Below, in pieces: positions 1-7,423 of a DNA stretch of 39,670 nt (positions within the stretch are counted from its first letter, which is position 1; each line of letters opens with the position of its first letter). The notes beneath the pieces are model-generated. The model did not search any database and was not told the DNA's origin. It saw nothing but the letters and a program-made list of their open reading frames with translations. The stretch is from Planctomycetaceae bacterium (GTDB taxonomy: Bacteria; Planctomycetota; SZUA-567), in the NCBI GenBank assembly GCA_021205245.1, contig JAJPXZ010000121.1, positions 1 through 39,670 on the forward strand. The letters run 5' to 3'. The position numbers and the translations under genes were made by a program.

Positions 1-1365
1 CACCGGGTGCTGGGGGAAGATGGCGTCATGCGCTTCAAGCTCGGTCGGCTGCAGCTCCCGCGACCCACGGGGACCGTAGGCGGGGAGGTACCAGTCGGGG
101 CAGGCGAGGTCGAGGACATATCGGGCCGGACGCTGCAGGACATTCCAGACCGAGCCGATATCGCGGCGGAAGGACGAATCGTCGCGGGTATAGTGGTCGA
201 GCATAAGCAGAATTTGGAACAGGTTGCCGGTGAGGCCGGCGACATCGCCGCCACGGGATGCGCCGTCTTCATAGAACATGGTGGCGGCGCGATTCATGAT
301 ATCGCGGACGTCGACGGCGAAGTTCTTGCGGTTCTGGTAGAAGAAATCGCAACTGGTGACGGAGCGGATATAGGTGCGGGACAACTCCAGGAACACGCCT
401 TCGTCGGTATAGAGGGCGAGGGCGTGGCGAATGCGGTTGGTGTCGTCGTGGAGCCGCACCAGCATGGCCGGCATGGCTGCGCCGATGGACGGATCTTCGA
501 TAAGCGGCTGGCTGAAGGAATCGAGGATAATATTGATGCGGTTGGCCGCACGGAGCGGATCCTCGGCGCCCTGGGGATTCTCGGACAGGGCGTTCATGAG
601 CCGTTCGGCTTCGTAGGGGCTGCTCTGGCCCCAACTGGCACCTGGACCACGCACCATGGTCGCGTCTACCACGCGGCGGCGCTTGATCGTCTCCCACACC
701 ACCGCACCGGCCCTGTTCAAATCACCCGCCTGCTGCGCTTCAAGGAGTCCGGGGAAATAGGGATTGTCGACGTTGAGGGCTTCGACCGCCGTCACCTCCG
801 GGGGCGGGGGGGTATACGGCGCTGCCATCAGGGGTTCGTCCGCTGCGGGCGGCATGGCGGACGGGGCATAGGGATCCATGCCGTCGCCAGCATACGGCGG
901 GGCGATGGTTCCGTCCGCATACGGTGCGGGATACCCAGGGTCACCCGGATACACGGGTGCGGGAGCGCCCGACGCCGAGTCGTCGCCCAGGTCGGCAAAG
1001 GGATCCATAAAGGGATCGACGATGGCGGCACCGCCTTCGCCACCCTCCTGGCGCGGCGTCGGCGGCACGAGCGACGGCCTGGTCATGTCTGGGGACCGGT
1101 AGGGCGGCTGCTGGGCCGGTGCGGCAAAGATTGGGTCGGCGAGGGGGTCTTCCCGATCGTCATGGATGGGGTCGGTGGCTTGGGGCATGACGCCGTAGGG
1201 AACCATGCCGGGATCGACAGGGGCTGCGCCGTCAAATATTTCCAGGCCCGGACGGGGACCAGGCCGGGGTGCGGGAGCGGGTTCGCCCGCAAAGGAAGAC
1301 GCCATGGACACGGCTGCAGCGGCTGAGAGCAGGGCCAGGGTCCGGGGCAGATCGAGGCGTTTCAT
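1..1365 (-). CDS. Exported proline-rich protein with C-terminal helical domain (partial, 3' end outside window)
   Basis: Open without a stop to the left edge, so at least 455 residues and incomplete. The ATG at 1365 follows an AGGAG site and gives a clear Sec signal peptide (MKRLDLPRTLALLSAAAAVS, probable cleavage after SFA near residue 26). Residues about 27-205 are a Pro/Gly/Asp/Ala-rich linker with repeated DP(F/Y/I) and PYA-type motifs, probably disordered. From about 206 on the protein becomes helical and soluble, with segments such as WETIKRRRVVDATM, INIILDSFSQPLIEDPS and LARYVLDL-like RPARYVLDLACPDWYLPAYG. The last resembles the alpha-toroid of heparinase II/III or alginate lyase families, but this is a weak impression. 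It starts 28 bases after the stop of the upstream gene (1394-2944), so the two are probably co-transcribed. Function unknown; an envelope or extracellular role is inferred from export. Confidence 0.75.
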   Translation of the reverse strand, partial: MKRLDLPRTLALLSAAAAVSMASSFAGEPAPAPRPGPRPGLEIFDGAAPVDPGMVPYGVMPQATDPIHDDREDPLADPIFAAPAQQPPYRSPDMTRPSLVPPTPRQEGGEGGAAIVDPFMDPFADLGDDSASGAPAPVYPGDPGYPAPYADGTIAPPYAGDGMDPYAPSAMPPAADEPLMAAPYTPPPPEVTAVEALNVDNPYFPGLLEAQQAGDLNRAGAVVWETIKRRRVVDATMVRGPGASWGQSSPYEAERLMNALSENPQGAEDPLRAANRINIILDSFSQPLIEDPSIGAAMPAMLVRLHDDTNRIRHALALYTDEGVFLELSRTYIRSVTSCDFFYQNRKNFAVDVRDIMNRAATMFYEDGASRGGDVAGLTGNLFQILLMLDHYTRDDSSFRRDIGSVWNVLQRPARYVLDLACPDWYLPAYGPRGSRELQPTELEAHDAIFPQHPV

Positions 1366-1393
1366 AGGATCTCCTGTGTTGCGAGGTATTTTG

Positions 1394-2944
1394 CTATTGG
1401 TTCAGTTCGGGAAAATCGGGCCGCCACCAATCAGGCATGGCCGCTGTCGGAGTCGAGTTGAACACCCGCCGTTCCGGGACGTTGCGGAAAGGGTCGGCGG
1501 CGAGGGGCGCTTGTTCCGAATAGGTCTTTTCAAGGTCGAGGCCGACGCGAATCGACGGGTCGGACCGCACCTGGCGCGCACCGCCGGCACCAAAGGTGAC
1601 GACAAAGTATTCCTGCTCAAGCTCGGGAATGCGCTTGCCCCAGGGGTCGTAGACGAGTTGGTCGAATTCGGCGCGGATAAGCGAGCCGTCCAGCGACTCG
1701 TCCAACGGTTTTGACAAAACGACCGACACCTTGCCGACCTTGCCGGCAAAGCGGGGGAGGTTGTTATAGCGTTCAAGCAGGCGGTCCTGAAGACGCCTGC
1801 GGTAATCCTCCACTTCGCGGCGGGTGGGCCGGGGGGCGTATTGCTGCTGCCGCCATGGTTCAAGATCCGCAACCCGGGGTGCTTGGATCAAGGGAGGAGG
1901 GGGCGGCGGCTCGCTGCGGATTGCCGGTTGCCGCTCCATAAGGGTATTGGCCCGCTCGGCGACCACGGTGGGCCGTTCTTCCGGCTCCTCAGCCGCCGTA
2001 AGGTGCTTCTCCACCGTTTCTTTTTGATTACTTACAGCGTTGTCGTCGTTCGAGGTGGTCTTGTCTGCCACAGCCGTTTCTTTGGGCGATTCTGCCGCTT
2101 CGGGGTTGGCTACGGCGTATTTGTCGTGCTGTGGGTCATCGGGACGTTCCTCTGTCATTTCGGATGGTTCTGATTCATCCGGAGTGTTCGAGGCCTGAAC
2201 GTTTTGCGTTGCCTCGTCCTGCTCCAGACTGGGGGTGGGTGTATCCTCCATGTCTTCCGCCTCGGTGGAAGCGATAGTACCGAGGAAGGGGATGTACGAT
2301 TCGTCGTTGTGAGCCGGATTATGGGTAAAGGTCTCCATCACCTCGGCTTGGCTGGAGCGGCCGCGGACCTGGGCCATATCCTGGCGGGATGATTGCCGGG
2401 TGCGCATAGCCTGCCGCGATGAACGGCGGGGGCGGTCGGACTCTGCTTCGGCGAGGGTTGAAACCGGTGCTTTTGGCCGACGGGACGAAATGTGTCGAGA
2501 ATCATCGCGGTTGTCTCCGCGTTTACGTAACCGTAGGCCACGATTGCGTTCACGAGGACGGTCGCTCTCGCTTGACCCTGCCTGTGCGGTAAAAGATGAG
2601 CGTTCCACTTCAGGTTGAGGCAGGGGGCTTTGGTACTGATCGACAGCATGGGGTAGATGCGCCGGCGCATCGGGAAGGTAGTTCGAGAAGCTATGGCCGG
2701 CTGCATTCTCCTCCGTCCAACCATCACTGGCGGGAGGGGTTACCTCCGGGAGGGATGGGCGGGAACGACGCCTGGCTCGGGACGCCGGGGCGGTAGTGGA
2801 GGCCAGAAGCTGCTGGCGATTATTGTCCGATGGACCAAAAGCATCCGCAGCCACGGCTGGGTTGGTCCAAGCCAGGGCCAGAAGGCAGGTGGCACATAAC
2901 AGGGCGCCGCTTTGGTGCGGCCGTGTACGCCAGCAATGAACCAT
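1394..2944 (-). CDS. Exported low-complexity protein of unknown function
   Basis: 516 residues from the ATG at 2944, chosen because it follows a purine-rich AGAGGA stretch and opens a signal peptide (hydrophobic LLCATCLLALAW, cleavage near AVA-AD, residue about 33). An in-frame extension upstream to 3283 lacks protein-like composition and was not used. After the signal come a Ser/Arg-rich region (about 45-200, many RRSSR and SRQ units), a strongly acidic Glu/Asp/Thr region (about 210-330), a short Pro tract (EPPPPPPL) and a folded-looking C-terminal domain of about 140 residues, with a helix (REVEDYRRRLQDRLLERYN) followed by beta-like segments (VGKVSVVL, IRAEFDQLVYDPWGKRIPEL, EYFVVTFGAGGARQV). 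No known family is recognised. The layout (secreted, long disordered spacer, terminal domain) suits a periplasmic or surface-tethered protein working with the product of the next gene. Confidence 0.7.
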   Translation of the reverse strand: MVHCWRTRPHQSGALLCATCLLALAWTNPAVAADAFGPSDNNRQQLLASTTAPASRARRRSRPSLPEVTPPASDGWTEENAAGHSFSNYLPDAPAHLPHAVDQYQSPLPQPEVERSSFTAQAGSSESDRPRERNRGLRLRKRGDNRDDSRHISSRRPKAPVSTLAEAESDRPRRSSRQAMRTRQSSRQDMAQVRGRSSQAEVMETFTHNPAHNDESYIPFLGTIASTEAEDMEDTPTPSLEQDEATQNVQASNTPDESEPSEMTEERPDDPQHDKYAVANPEAAESPKETAVADKTTSNDDNAVSNQKETVEKHLTAAEEPEERPTVVAERANTLMERQPAIRSEPPPPPPLIQAPRVADLEPWRQQQYAPRPTRREVEDYRRRLQDRLLERYNNLPRFAGKVGKVSVVLSKPLDESLDGSLIRAEFDQLVYDPWGKRIPELEQEYFVVTFGAGGARQVRSDPSIRVGLDLEKTYSEQAPLAADPFRNVPERRVFNSTPTAAMPDWWRPDFPELNQ

Positions 2945-3309
2945 AATGCTATCCTCTAGGGTAAGGGGGCAATTAACCAACATCATAGCGGTAGAGAATT
3001 CTCGCGAAAACCAGTTGTGGCCCTCATGGTTTCGTAGAAATTCTTTGCACGCCCAGGCAACCGGAACGCGAGTGATACAGTACAGGGGTAATGCCGACCG
3101 CCTCTTTTGGCTGGTAGGGGCATATTTGCCTATCCGGTGCCGCGTACTTCTTTTATCGGCCAATATGGGAACAGCGAACCGGCTTTTTTTGAAAAAATGC
3201 TGAAGAGCCGCCCCGAATGGGACCGATAATAACCGTGTACTATTGAAGGGAAGAGAATCGAGACGGGGTAAATTGGCGTCCAAAGCGGTCTATGGCTGCC
3301 AATTCCATG
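2945..3309. other. Non-coding, AT-richer intergenic DNA
   Basis: Divergent spacer between the exported-protein pair (-) and the CheD-like gene (+). It is visibly less GC-rich than the flanking genes. No gene, tRNA or CRISPR repeat is seen. It should hold the promoter for the minus-strand pair, but no convincing -35/-10 pair was found for that direction. Confidence 0.5.
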
Positions 3310-3315
3310 TATAAT
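3310..3315 (+). promoter_or_regulatory. Perfect -10 box (TATAAT) for the CheD-like gene
   Basis: TATAAT matches the sigma70 -10 consensus exactly, but no good -35 lies 16-18 bases upstream (TTGGCG at 3273-3278 is too far). If used, transcription would begin near 3322 and leave a leader of about 160 nt before the ATG at 3485. Confidence 0.4.
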
Positions 3316-3370
3316 AGTAGTAGCGAGGGCATGGGTCTCATTCTCACTTTGATAAATGCGCGGGGTTAAC

Positions 3371-3463
3371 GCGTTTTCGGAGGTGATTGATCTCCCTTTT
3401 GCGTTTTAGGGCTGCGAGAGTCCAGAACGCGCAAAGAAAAGGGTCAACCACACGCGAAAACGC
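3371..3463 (+). promoter_or_regulatory. Structured leader of the CheD-like gene (nested inverted repeats)
   Basis: An outer perfect 9-bp stem pairs GCGTTTTCG (3371-3379) with CGAAAACGC (3455-3463). Inside it, CCCTTTT (3394-3400) pairs with AAAAGGG (3437-3443) and the adjoining GCGTT (3401-3405) with AACGC (3426-3430), leaving a 6-nt bulge. The start codon is 22 nt after the outer stem, with a CAGGGG ribosome site between. No known riboswitch is recognised; a regulatory RNA element is inferred from the nested pairing. Confidence 0.35.
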
Positions 3464-3484
3464 TAATTTATCAGGGGAACACCT

Positions 3485-4018
3485 ATGCAAAAGCAAGAGT
3501 ATTTGCCAACGCAATTTTTCCTCAAACCCGGATATGCCATGGCTAACCAGGAGGCATCGGTTATCCGGGCCGTTCTGGGAAACTGCGTCGCCGTGACCTT
3601 TTTCGACCGGGGGAATTGCTTTGGCGGTATGAATCAGTTTGTCTTTCCAAAGACCGCCTGCCGCGAGGATATGACGGCACAATATGGTAATGTTGGCATT
3701 CGCGCGCTCTTCCGTATGCTTATGGATATGGGCGCAAACCGTCAGCAGCTCGTTGCGCAAATCATCGGCGGGTCCGAGTGCCGGATGTTTAACGACGAGA
3801 ACCTTGGCGAACAGAACGTCCAGTTGGCCAGGGGTATTTTGGCCCAGTTGAAGGTACCAGTGGTGTCTGAGGACGTCGGCGGCACCATGGGCCGCAAGGT
3901 AATTTACCACTCAGGCACGAACGAGATGGCTGTATTCAAGGTCGATTCCCTACGCAAATGCGACTGGTTCAAACCGGGAATGGATCTGCGGTTCGACTTT
4001 TTTGACGATGGTCGCTAG
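3485..4018 (+). CDS. CheD-like protein (chemoreceptor glutamine deamidase family), catalytic His and Thr replaced
   Basis: 177 residues. The core VLGNCVAVTFFDRGNCFGGM (from about residue 30) followed by NQFVFPKT matches the CheD signature (LGSCVxV...D...GGMxHxxLP). A second CheD-like stretch is AQIIGGSECRMF, then VSEDVGGTMGRKVIYHSGTNE, the usual EDxGGxxGRxVxFxxxTG region. CheD normally deamidates receptor glutamines using a Cys-His-Thr triad. Here Cys34 is present, but the His position is Gln51 (CAG) and the Thr six residues before the Cys is Arg28. The deamidase may therefore be inactive, or the protein may have been reused for binding. No chemotaxis genes are nearby. It stands alone with its own -10 box, a structured leader and a terminator, in AT-richer surroundings, which suggests transfer or independent regulation. 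Confidence 0.7.
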   Translation: MQKQEYLPTQFFLKPGYAMANQEASVIRAVLGNCVAVTFFDRGNCFGGMNQFVFPKTACREDMTAQYGNVGIRALFRMLMDMGANRQQLVAQIIGGSECRMFNDENLGEQNVQLARGILAQLKVPVVSEDVGGTMGRKVIYHSGTNEMAVFKVDSLRKCDWFKPGMDLRFDFFDDGR

Positions 4019-4081
4019 AGGTTGTACCAAACTTTATAGCGATAGCTTTATGATTGTATCTCTCTCCCAACGTGGTCGTTT

Positions 4082-4115
4082 GGGTCAAAAGGCGCAAGCC
4101 TTTTGACCCTTTTTT
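4082..4115 (+). terminator. Rho-independent terminator after the CheD-like gene
   Basis: Perfect 12-bp stem GGGTCAAAAGGC / GCCTTTTGACCC closed by a GCAA tetraloop and followed by six T residues. One of the strongest terminators in the window. The reverse strand has no T tract, so it acts in one direction. Confidence 0.92.
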
Positions 4116-4331
4116 GTGGGCTGACGCAGAAGAACGGTGGAGGTTGGTTTTAGACACGGATCCTGGGTGTGGGGTATGGATTGTGGCAACTTCTCCTGGA
4201 ATATGAGGCTTATACTTTGGGTAAACCATGATACGCATATGAGTTGCGTGTCTAGTTTGTCGCCAAATTCGAGTAAAGTTGAAAAAATGGGCGCGCGACA
4301 TGCTAACGATAAATGGTGGAATTACCGTATC
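4116..4331. other. Non-coding spacer
   Basis: About 215 bases between the CheD terminator and the end of the DUF6506 gene. A TATACT hexamer occurs near 4212 but without a spaced -35. An open frame reading rightwards through here is mostly antisense to the DUF6506 gene and is not supported. Nothing else is seen. Confidence 0.4.
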
Positions 4332-4625
4332 TTACTGGAAAAAGGCGGCAAACAGCGGGTCAAGGCGAGGATTGTGGACCACATAGCCGATGGCGACCTG
4401 GTTATTCGTGGCCTCGGTGAGGCGGTCCGCGTTCTCGGGACCGAATGCGCCGCACAGCTCGATAGCGCCGACGCCATCCTTCCATAACTCGATGGCAACT
4501 GCTTCGGCCTCGTCCATAGTGCGGACTGTCCGGAGGATGACAACGTCCTGGCTGGTCTCAAAACGGCACTGGTGGACGGTCGGATCGTAGTGGCCGCCCA
4601 TGAGCAGGAATGCATACTTCTTCAT
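4332..4625 (-). CDS. DUF6506 family small protein
   Basis: 97 residues from the ATG at 4625, chosen over longer starts because AGGGG precedes it and the N-terminus MKKYAFLLMGGHYDPTVHQC matches the family start. Two further family-like segments are DGVGAIELCGAFG and NQVAIGYVVHNPRLDPLF. These fit a compact alpha/beta fold of unknown biochemical role (DUF6506 from memory). It is the last gene of the cysS group, starting 28 bases after the DUF1232 gene stops, so it is probably on the same transcript. Confidence 0.75.
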   Translation of the reverse strand: MKKYAFLLMGGHYDPTVHQCRFETSQDVVILRTVRTMDEAEAVAIELWKDGVGAIELCGAFGPENADRLTEATNNQVAIGYVVHNPRLDPLFAAFFQ

Positions 4626-4653
4626 AAGTAACCCCTTCCGTTGCTTCTTTACA

Positions 4654-5127
4654 TCAATAGCGACCGCGAGAATCGTCCACGTCGTGGTTAGGGAGCATCT
4701 GGCCCGAGACAATCCTGTCGATCATCACCTCTTCGGGGATTGGCTGCCGTGGCCCGCGCAGAAATAAGGAGCCGCCCAAGGCCGCAAGCATGATCCACAC
4801 CGCCACGAACCCCACAATCCACAAGCGGATACGGGGCCAGCGTCGCACCAGCGTCTCGTCCGCGCGGCCCCTCAGGACCGACATCACCGCAGGAGGGGTC
4901 AGACGGTCCGCCAGATACGCGGCGACCGGTAGGGTGGCCAAATCGTCCAGCCACCCGATAATCGGGAAAATGTCAGGGATAAGATCAGCCGGCATCAGGA
5001 GATACAGAATCGGCAAAATCGATACCGCCTTTGCCGTGAGCGGTACCTTGGCATGGCGCAGGCCATAGCACATCGCCAAAACGTCCCGAACCAGACGCCG
5101 CAGGGTGATTCGCCAGTCGCGCCACAT
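4654..5127 (-). CDS. DUF1232 (YkvA-like) membrane protein
   Basis: 157 residues. The DUF1232 signature lies at about residues 37-70: ILPILYLLMPADLIPDIFPI followed by IGWLDD (the family pattern is SPIDLIPDxxPxxGxxDD). An N-terminal basic, amphipathic helix precedes it. A second hydrophobic segment (WIVGFVAVWIMLAALGGSLF, about 107-126) gives a small inner-membrane protein, and the C-terminus is hydrophilic. Function of the family is unknown. The gene begins 23 bases after cysS stops. A second, unrelated-looking DUF1232 protein occurs at 23620-24729. Confidence 0.85.
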   Translation of the reverse strand: MWRDWRITLRRLVRDVLAMCYGLRHAKVPLTAKAVSILPILYLLMPADLIPDIFPIIGWLDDLATLPVAAYLADRLTPPAVMSVLRGRADETLVRRWPRIRLWIVGFVAVWIMLAALGGSLFLRGPRQPIPEEVMIDRIVSGQMLPNHDVDDSRGRY

Positions 5128-5150
5128 GGGCGTGCCTTTCGTACGCTGTG

Positions 5151-6584
5151 CTATTTCTTGGTCCAGGTGGATTGACCGCCGCGATCATTAATTTCAATCC
5201 CCAATTCGCCCAGCCCATCCCTGATACTGTCCGACAGGGCGAAGTCCTTCTTCGCCCGTGCGTCGGTGCGGATGGTCAGCAGGAGCTCGACCAGGCCGTC
5301 GATATTGCCGCCTTCGCCGCTCTGGCGCGCCAGCGGCAGGCCGAGCACCCCCAGCATGGAGAAGAGGAGGTTGCGGGCCATCTTCAGTTCCGCCACCGGG
5401 GCGTTGTCCTTCAGGCCTGCGTTGATACGGCCGACAGCATCGTAGACCGCAGCAAGGCCCTGGGGGGTATTAAAGTCGTCGTCCATGGCGGCACGGAATG
5501 CTTCGACCGTCTCTTCCACTGCGTTTGCCAGTTTGCCGCCGTCGGGCGCGACGTCGGCGCTGTCAGCCAGCCGCCGATCCAGCTCCTCAACACAGTTATA
5601 GATCCGGTCGAGGGCGTTGTCGGCGTTCTCGAGCAGTTCCGGCTTGTAGAGGAGGGGCATCCGGTAATGGGTTCCGAGAATCCATAGACGGAGCGCCGCC
5701 GGACTGGCTACCTTGAAGGCGTCCCGGAGCCAGAAGGCGTTGCCTTTGGATTTGCCCATCTTCTCGCCCGACTCGTCGTCGGCCCCGTCGGTTTTGCCGA
5801 CGGTGATAAAACCGTTATGGAGCCAGAAACGGACAAACTTGCGGCCCGTAAAGGCTTCGGACTGCGCGAGTTCGTTCTCGTGATGGGGAAAACTTAAATC
5901 CGCGCCGCCGCCATGGATGTCGAGTTCGAAATCGCAATATTTGCCGCTCATGGCCGAACACTCGATGTGCCAGCCGGGACGGCCAGGCCCCCAAGGGGAA
6001 TCCCAGGCCGGCTCGCCCGGTTTGGCGGATTTCCACAGGGCGAAGTCCTGGGGATTGCGTTTTTCATCATCCTGCTCGACCCGGTGCTCGGTGTTTTCGT
6101 CGTCGCCTGTGCGGCCGGACAGGCGGCCGTAGTCGGGGAACTTCGACACATCGAACCAGACACCCTTCGGTGTGGAATACGCTATCCCCTTTTCCTCAAG
6201 GCCTTTAATCAGGTCGATCATCTCGGGGATATGTTCTGTCGCCCTGGGGCGAATAGACGGGGACAAGACGCCGAGAGCGGCCATGTCCTGCTCGTATTCG
6301 TCCTGATACCGCCTGGTCAGGTCGCGCCAGGAAACGCCGTGGTCACGGCTGCGGTTGATGATTTTGGCGTCGATGTCGGTGATATTCGAGATAAAGATCA
6401 CTGAAAGGCCGGAAAATTCGAGGTAGCGGCGGATTGTATCAAACACCACCGCCGGGCGGGCATGGCCGATATGGCAGGAGTCATAGACGGTGGGACCGCA
6501 GACATACATGCGAACCCGTCCCGGCTCGATTGTCTCGAGAGCCATCTTTTCCCGCTTTTCGGTGGAATAAACTTGGATACTCAT
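5151..6584 (-). CDS. cysS: Cysteinyl-tRNA synthetase
   Basis: Charges tRNA-Cys with cysteine in the cytoplasm. The 477-residue length is usual. Class I signatures are intact: the HIGH motif as CHIGHARP (about residues 36-43) and the KMSKS loop as GEKMGKSKGN (about 272-281). Zinc ligands are visible in YVCGPTVYD (Cys29), GWHIECSAM, and HGGGADLSFPHHENE. An anticodon-binding helical domain follows, ending in IRDGLGELGIEINDRGGQST. The ATG at 6584 opens MSIQVYSTEKREK, a normal start. It heads a minus-strand group with the DUF1232 and DUF6506 genes and is divergent from the XRE-argS pair. Confidence 0.97.
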   Translation of the reverse strand: MSIQVYSTEKREKMALETIEPGRVRMYVCGPTVYDSCHIGHARPAVVFDTIRRYLEFSGLSVIFISNITDIDAKIINRSRDHGVSWRDLTRRYQDEYEQDMAALGVLSPSIRPRATEHIPEMIDLIKGLEEKGIAYSTPKGVWFDVSKFPDYGRLSGRTGDDENTEHRVEQDDEKRNPQDFALWKSAKPGEPAWDSPWGPGRPGWHIECSAMSGKYCDFELDIHGGGADLSFPHHENELAQSEAFTGRKFVRFWLHNGFITVGKTDGADDESGEKMGKSKGNAFWLRDAFKVASPAALRLWILGTHYRMPLLYKPELLENADNALDRIYNCVEELDRRLADSADVAPDGGKLANAVEETVEAFRAAMDDDFNTPQGLAAVYDAVGRINAGLKDNAPVAELKMARNLLFSMLGVLGLPLARQSGEGGNIDGLVELLLTIRTDARAKKDFALSDSIRDGLGELGIEINDRGGQSTWTKK

Positions 6585-7002
6585 AGCTGCCTTTCCATAC
6601 CGCGTGCTGTTTTAATGGTACCTCGACAAGGTTACAGTATACCCAAGTGACGGCGTTTTGAAAGGGGGATTCACCTTTTTCCGTTGATGTCCCTCGGCGC
6701 GTTTACGACAAAGGGGGAGAAATGTTGTAGTATGGCAGAGACTGTGCCTCTACGCCGAACTCGTTACTGGACGCGTCATTATAGAGTCGGAAAGCGCGTA
6801 CTGCCGCAACGAGCGAGAGCGATTTTTACGATTATCGCTGATTCGGACTTGAGGAGAAATCGGGTTCGGTGTATTATCAAGGCATCTATCAACGGGTGGG
6901 GGGAACCGCCGGGCAACTGGCGGTTTCGGCTGGAACCTGTGGCCCGGACGATATAGTCCTGGGCCCGGGGTCGCGCCGTGGAATCCGGTACAAGGATGAA
7001 CC
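6585..7002. other. Divergent regulatory region between cysS and the XRE gene
   Basis: 418 bases without a supported gene. On the minus strand a -10-like TATACT (complement of 6636-6641) lies about 50 bases before cysS. On the plus strand two hairpins precede the XRE gene: AACCGCC/GGCGGTT (6904-6910 and 6919-6925), and a GGCCC/GGGCC stem (6941-6945 and 6961-6965). A rightward open frame at 6684-6956 has no ribosome site or protein-like composition. No T-box features (AGGGTGGNACCGCG) were recognised despite the two flanking tRNA synthetase genes. Confidence 0.45.
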
Positions 7003-7389
7003 ATGGGAAAAGTGCCCGTTGATTTGAGAAACAACATCGCCAAAAATATCCGCAACTGCCGTAGCGGCCGCTATCCAAAATGGGGCGGGTCGAAGAAATG
7101 CGCCGAAGCATTCGGCGTTTCGCCGCAACAGTGGTCCCAGTGGGAAAGCGGCAAGCACATGCCGGACGAGTACCGCATGATGCAGATAGCGGATTTTTTT
7201 GGCGTCGACACCGAGTTCCTGCGCCGAGATAATACGCTCCCGGGCAGGGAAACGGTGGAGCCTCGGAAGCCCCACGGGGGGTTCCGGGTCGTGCGTATCG
7301 ACGATGGCGTCGAGGTGCCGCTCCGTGTGGAAGTGGAGCGGGTGATTTACCAGAGTAATTATGTGGTGCGCACCGAGCGCATCCTATGA
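7003..7389 (+). CDS. XRE-family helix-turn-helix DNA-binding protein
   Basis: 128 residues, start at the ATG after AAGGATG. Residues about 8-65 form a Cro/C1-type domain: GGSKKCAEAFGVSPQQWSQW then ESGKHMPDEYRMMQIADFFG, with the typical Q-W-x-x-W-E-x-G-x-x-x-P signature of the recognition helix and following turn. The remaining 60 residues (GGFRVVRIDDGVEVPLRVEV) look like a small beta domain that could sense a ligand or mediate dimerisation. It sits 34 bases upstream of argS on the same strand, opposite cysS, so it may autoregulate and control the synthetase genes. That is inference; no operator was identified. Confidence 0.85.
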   Translation: MGKVPVDLRNNIAKNIRNCRSGRYPKWGGSKKCAEAFGVSPQQWSQWESGKHMPDEYRMMQIADFFGVDTEFLRRDNTLPGRETVEPRKPHGGFRVVRIDDGVEVPLRVEVERVIYQSNYVVRTERIL

Positions 7390-7423
7390 GGGAAACAGGA
7401 ATGCTTCCCGAAGTGGAGACCCA

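Noticed and set aside
7..1326. Long rightward open frame opposite the first exported protein
   Set aside because: Antisense to a gene with signal peptide and coherent composition; its Gly/His/Arg-rich translation looks like a shadow frame.
2945..3283. N-terminal extension of the exported protein from 3283
   Set aside because: It would bury the signal peptide behind 113 residues of non-protein-like sequence in an AT-rich intergenic region; the ATG at 2944 has a ribosome site and opens the signal peptide.
4137..4487. Rightward open frame after the CheD terminator
   Set aside because: Overlaps the DUF6506 gene in antisense, has no ribosome site and no recognisable domain.
6684..6956. Rightward open frame between cysS and the XRE gene
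   Set aside because: Arg/Trp-rich composition, no ribosome site, lies in the probable promoter region.
6585..7002. T-box or other aminoacyl-tRNA-synthetase leader
   Set aside because: No AGGGTGGNACCGCG antiterminator motif or terminator with T tract upstream of argS or cysS.
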